The notes under the pieces were generated by a model, which did no database searches, was not told where the DNA came from, and saw only the letters and a list, made by a program, of their open reading frames with translations. A DNA stretch of 40,129 bases from a virus: IMG/VR virus record IMGVR_UViG_3300044987_000538, positions 1 through 40,129 of that record; one strand, written 5' to 3'. Of the stretch, positions 38,878 through 40,129 are shown piece by piece. Both the position numbers and the translations under genes were made by a program. Within the stretch, counting starts at the first letter, position 1; the number at the start of each line of letters is the position of its first letter.

Positions 38878-39135
38878 ATGAGAGCAAGAGAATTTACAAT
38901 TAACATCCCTATTAACATTAAAATTAATGGTGATGGCCAACCAGAAATTGACATGGGCCAAGGCTCCGATGGACCAGCTGATCCCAGCGAATTAAAGCAG
39001 GATCCGCCCACAAATTTTATTCCTCCACTGCAACAACAAATAGAGTTGCAAAAAGCAGGCGTGGGCAAAAATAGCCCCGTAATACACGATCTTACACAAG
39101 ACGAAGTAGATCCAGAAACCAAGCAATTGCCGTAA
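38878..39135 (+). CDS. Small acidic virion-type protein (85 aa)
   Basis: Begins MRAREFTINIPINIKINGDGQPEID, alternating Ile/Asn strands, followed by an acidic Pro/Gln-rich tail (LQQQIELQKAG, DLTQDEVDPE). No enzyme motif. Late box seven bases upstream; stands directly before the second collagen-like fibre gene. Function unknown. Confidence 0.6.
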   Translation: MRAREFTINIPINIKINGDGQPEIDMGQGSDGPADPSELKQDPPTNFIPPLQQQIELQKAGVGKNSPVIHDLTQDEVDPETKQLP

Positions 39136-39159
39136 CGGCTTCTAGGGAGAGTAGCCTAG

Positions 39160-40129
39160 ATGCCCATTCAAAGAATACAGTCAGGCAGATTAATAACTGT
39201 CGAGTTAGAAGATTACGTTGGCCGAAAAGGCCAAATTTTCTTTGACGAAACAACTGGCAACATTCGACTAAGCGATGGCGTTACCCCTGGCGGCACTAAA
39301 TTATTAAGTTCTGTAATACAAAGTGACACTGAACCTACTCCTGATTCACAAACAATATGGTATAACACTGTAGACCAAGGTCTATATATCTATGACATAG
39401 ATCAATTAACATGGGTGCCAGTGAGTGCGGCCGGTGGCGGCGGCATAGGAGGAGGAGTAACTATTTTTGGTTCAGTGAATACCTCTACAGATCTTATAGT
39501 AGGGTATACGGGATCAATAGGCGCTGGATATATTGAAAAACCTACAGGAAATCTATGGGTATGGGACGGGGCAGCGTGGATTAATGTTGGAGAAGTGCAG
39601 GGTCCTAAAGGATACACTGGCAGTCGCGGAGCTTCTGGATATATAGGTAGTCAAGGGTATACCGGCAGTCGCGGAGCTTCTGGATATATAGGTAGTCAAG
39701 GTTTTTCAAGTATAATTTTAGGAAATGTACAGGTCTATACTGACCTTCCTGGTTATCCTAATTCCTACACAGGGTCGCCAGGTGATAGTTTCGTAGTAGT
39801 CGAAACTGGAGTTCTATGGACCTGGTACCAAAATTCCTGGCATCAGGTAGGTAGAATAGTAGGTTACAATGGCAGTCAAGGTTACAGCGGATCTCGTGGC
39901 TTTGTAGGTAGTCAAGGTATTGTGGGATATACTGGTAGCTTGGGCTATAGCGGTAGTCAAGGATACTCAGGAAGTCAAGGTTATAGTGGATCACAAGGAA
40001 TACAAGGCTTCACTGGCAGTCAGGGTTATACCGGTAGTCAGGGTTATACCGGTAGTAAAGGTGACAAGGGCGATCAAGGATTTACTGGTTCAGTCGGATA
40101 TGCAGGTAGTCAAGGCTATAGCGGAAGTG
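39160..40129 (+). CDS. Second collagen-like tail fibre, incomplete at the window end
   Basis: ATG 39160 with AGGGAG upstream; open to the window end (323 codons seen). MPIQRIQSGRLITVELEDYVGRKGQIFFDETTGNIRLSDG is the N-terminal module of T4-like aquatic phage fibres. Then YNTVDQGLYIYDIDQLTWVPV, a beta part and, from about residue 148, a long Gly-X-Y stretch with GYTGSRGASGYIGSQ units, broken once by a 'VYTDLPGYPNSYTGSPGDSFVV' module. Collagen-like shafts trimerise. The receptor-binding end is outside the window. Confidence 0.88.
   Translation, partial: MPIQRIQSGRLITVELEDYVGRKGQIFFDETTGNIRLSDGVTPGGTKLLSSVIQSDTEPTPDSQTIWYNTVDQGLYIYDIDQLTWVPVSAAGGGGIGGGVTIFGSVNTSTDLIVGYTGSIGAGYIEKPTGNLWVWDGAAWINVGEVQGPKGYTGSRGASGYIGSQGYTGSRGASGYIGSQGFSSIILGNVQVYTDLPGYPNSYTGSPGDSFVVVETGVLWTWYQNSWHQVGRIVGYNGSQGYSGSRGFVGSQGIVGYTGSLGYSGSQGYSGSQGYSGSQGIQGFTGSQGYTGSQGYTGSKGDKGDQGFTGSVGYAGSQGYSGS
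39619..39701 (+). repeat. Perfect 38-base direct repeat, 45-base period, within the fibre
   Basis: 39619-39656 and 39664-39701 are identical over 38 bases and are spaced by 15 codons, so the frame and the Gly-X-Y register are kept. The identity at silent positions shows a recent duplication. Confidence 0.85.

Noticed and set aside
39600-40129. Short regular repeats as a CRISPR array
   Set aside because: Repeats are in-frame Gly-X-Y codons without spacers of uniform length.

Overview
The window looks like part of a large, T4-like tailed bacteriophage genome (probably a myovirus of a Gram-negative, likely aquatic, host). The evidence is densely packed genes with 1-16 nt overlaps, several Gly-X-Y (collagen-like) and YadA-like virion fibre proteins, T4-type late promoter boxes (TAAATA), strong host-type sigma70 promoters (TTGACA-17-TATAAT), a CAU tRNA, an ATP-dependent DNA ligase and many auxiliary metabolic genes. 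No integrase, terminase, capsid or polymerase gene lies in the window, so the taxonomic placement is inference.

Layout. (1) 1-2454, minus strand: an early-type region of small genes (an Api92/DUF1281-like start, a small membrane protein, several unknowns, a GIY-YIG-like protein). Near-identical sigma70 promoters with a conserved TGGTAAAACCA spacer drive it. It also holds an apparent stand-alone structured RNA (383-598) with its own promoter. (2) 2545-4144: two small AT-rich plus-strand genes, then a mostly non-coding stretch with a tRNA, an AT-rich block, two tandem perfect DnaA boxes and three copies of a 14-bp repeat, which together make a candidate origin or control region. (3) 4152-5292, minus: a GT9-like glycosyltransferase and a DUF6165-like partner. 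(4) 5382-8493, plus: three virion structural genes. (5) 8533-28284, plus: a near-continuous biosynthetic run of about 16 genes. It contains six radical SAM enzymes (three tandem N-twitch paralogues, one with a C-terminal Cys cluster, two B12-binding type), a repeat-bearing glycosyltransferase-like protein, three members of an 'ITEKT-KPI' glycosyltransferase-like family (one fused to a GDP-mannose 3,5-epimerase-like domain), two SGNH hydrolase-like proteins, a nucleotidyltransferase-cupin fusion, a methyltransferase-like protein and a carbamoyltransferase. (6) 28317-32797: SleB-type lysin, a possible holin, a divergent pair (10-Cys mini-protein and IscA/ErpA), DNA ligase, translation initiation factor IF-1 and an HNH endonuclease. 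(7) 32896-40129, plus: tail-fibre genes interleaved with a fatty acid desaturase and a secreted thermonuclease; the last gene runs off the window.

How it may work together. The long biosynthetic run most plausibly makes and attaches an unusual carbamoylated or methylated sugar to a virion or host surface glycan; the substrate cannot be read from sequence. Late genes carry TAAATA boxes only 5-7 nt before their start codons and lack Shine-Dalgarno sequences, so their transcripts should be leaderless. Encoding an IF-1 in the same genome makes this combination especially interesting.
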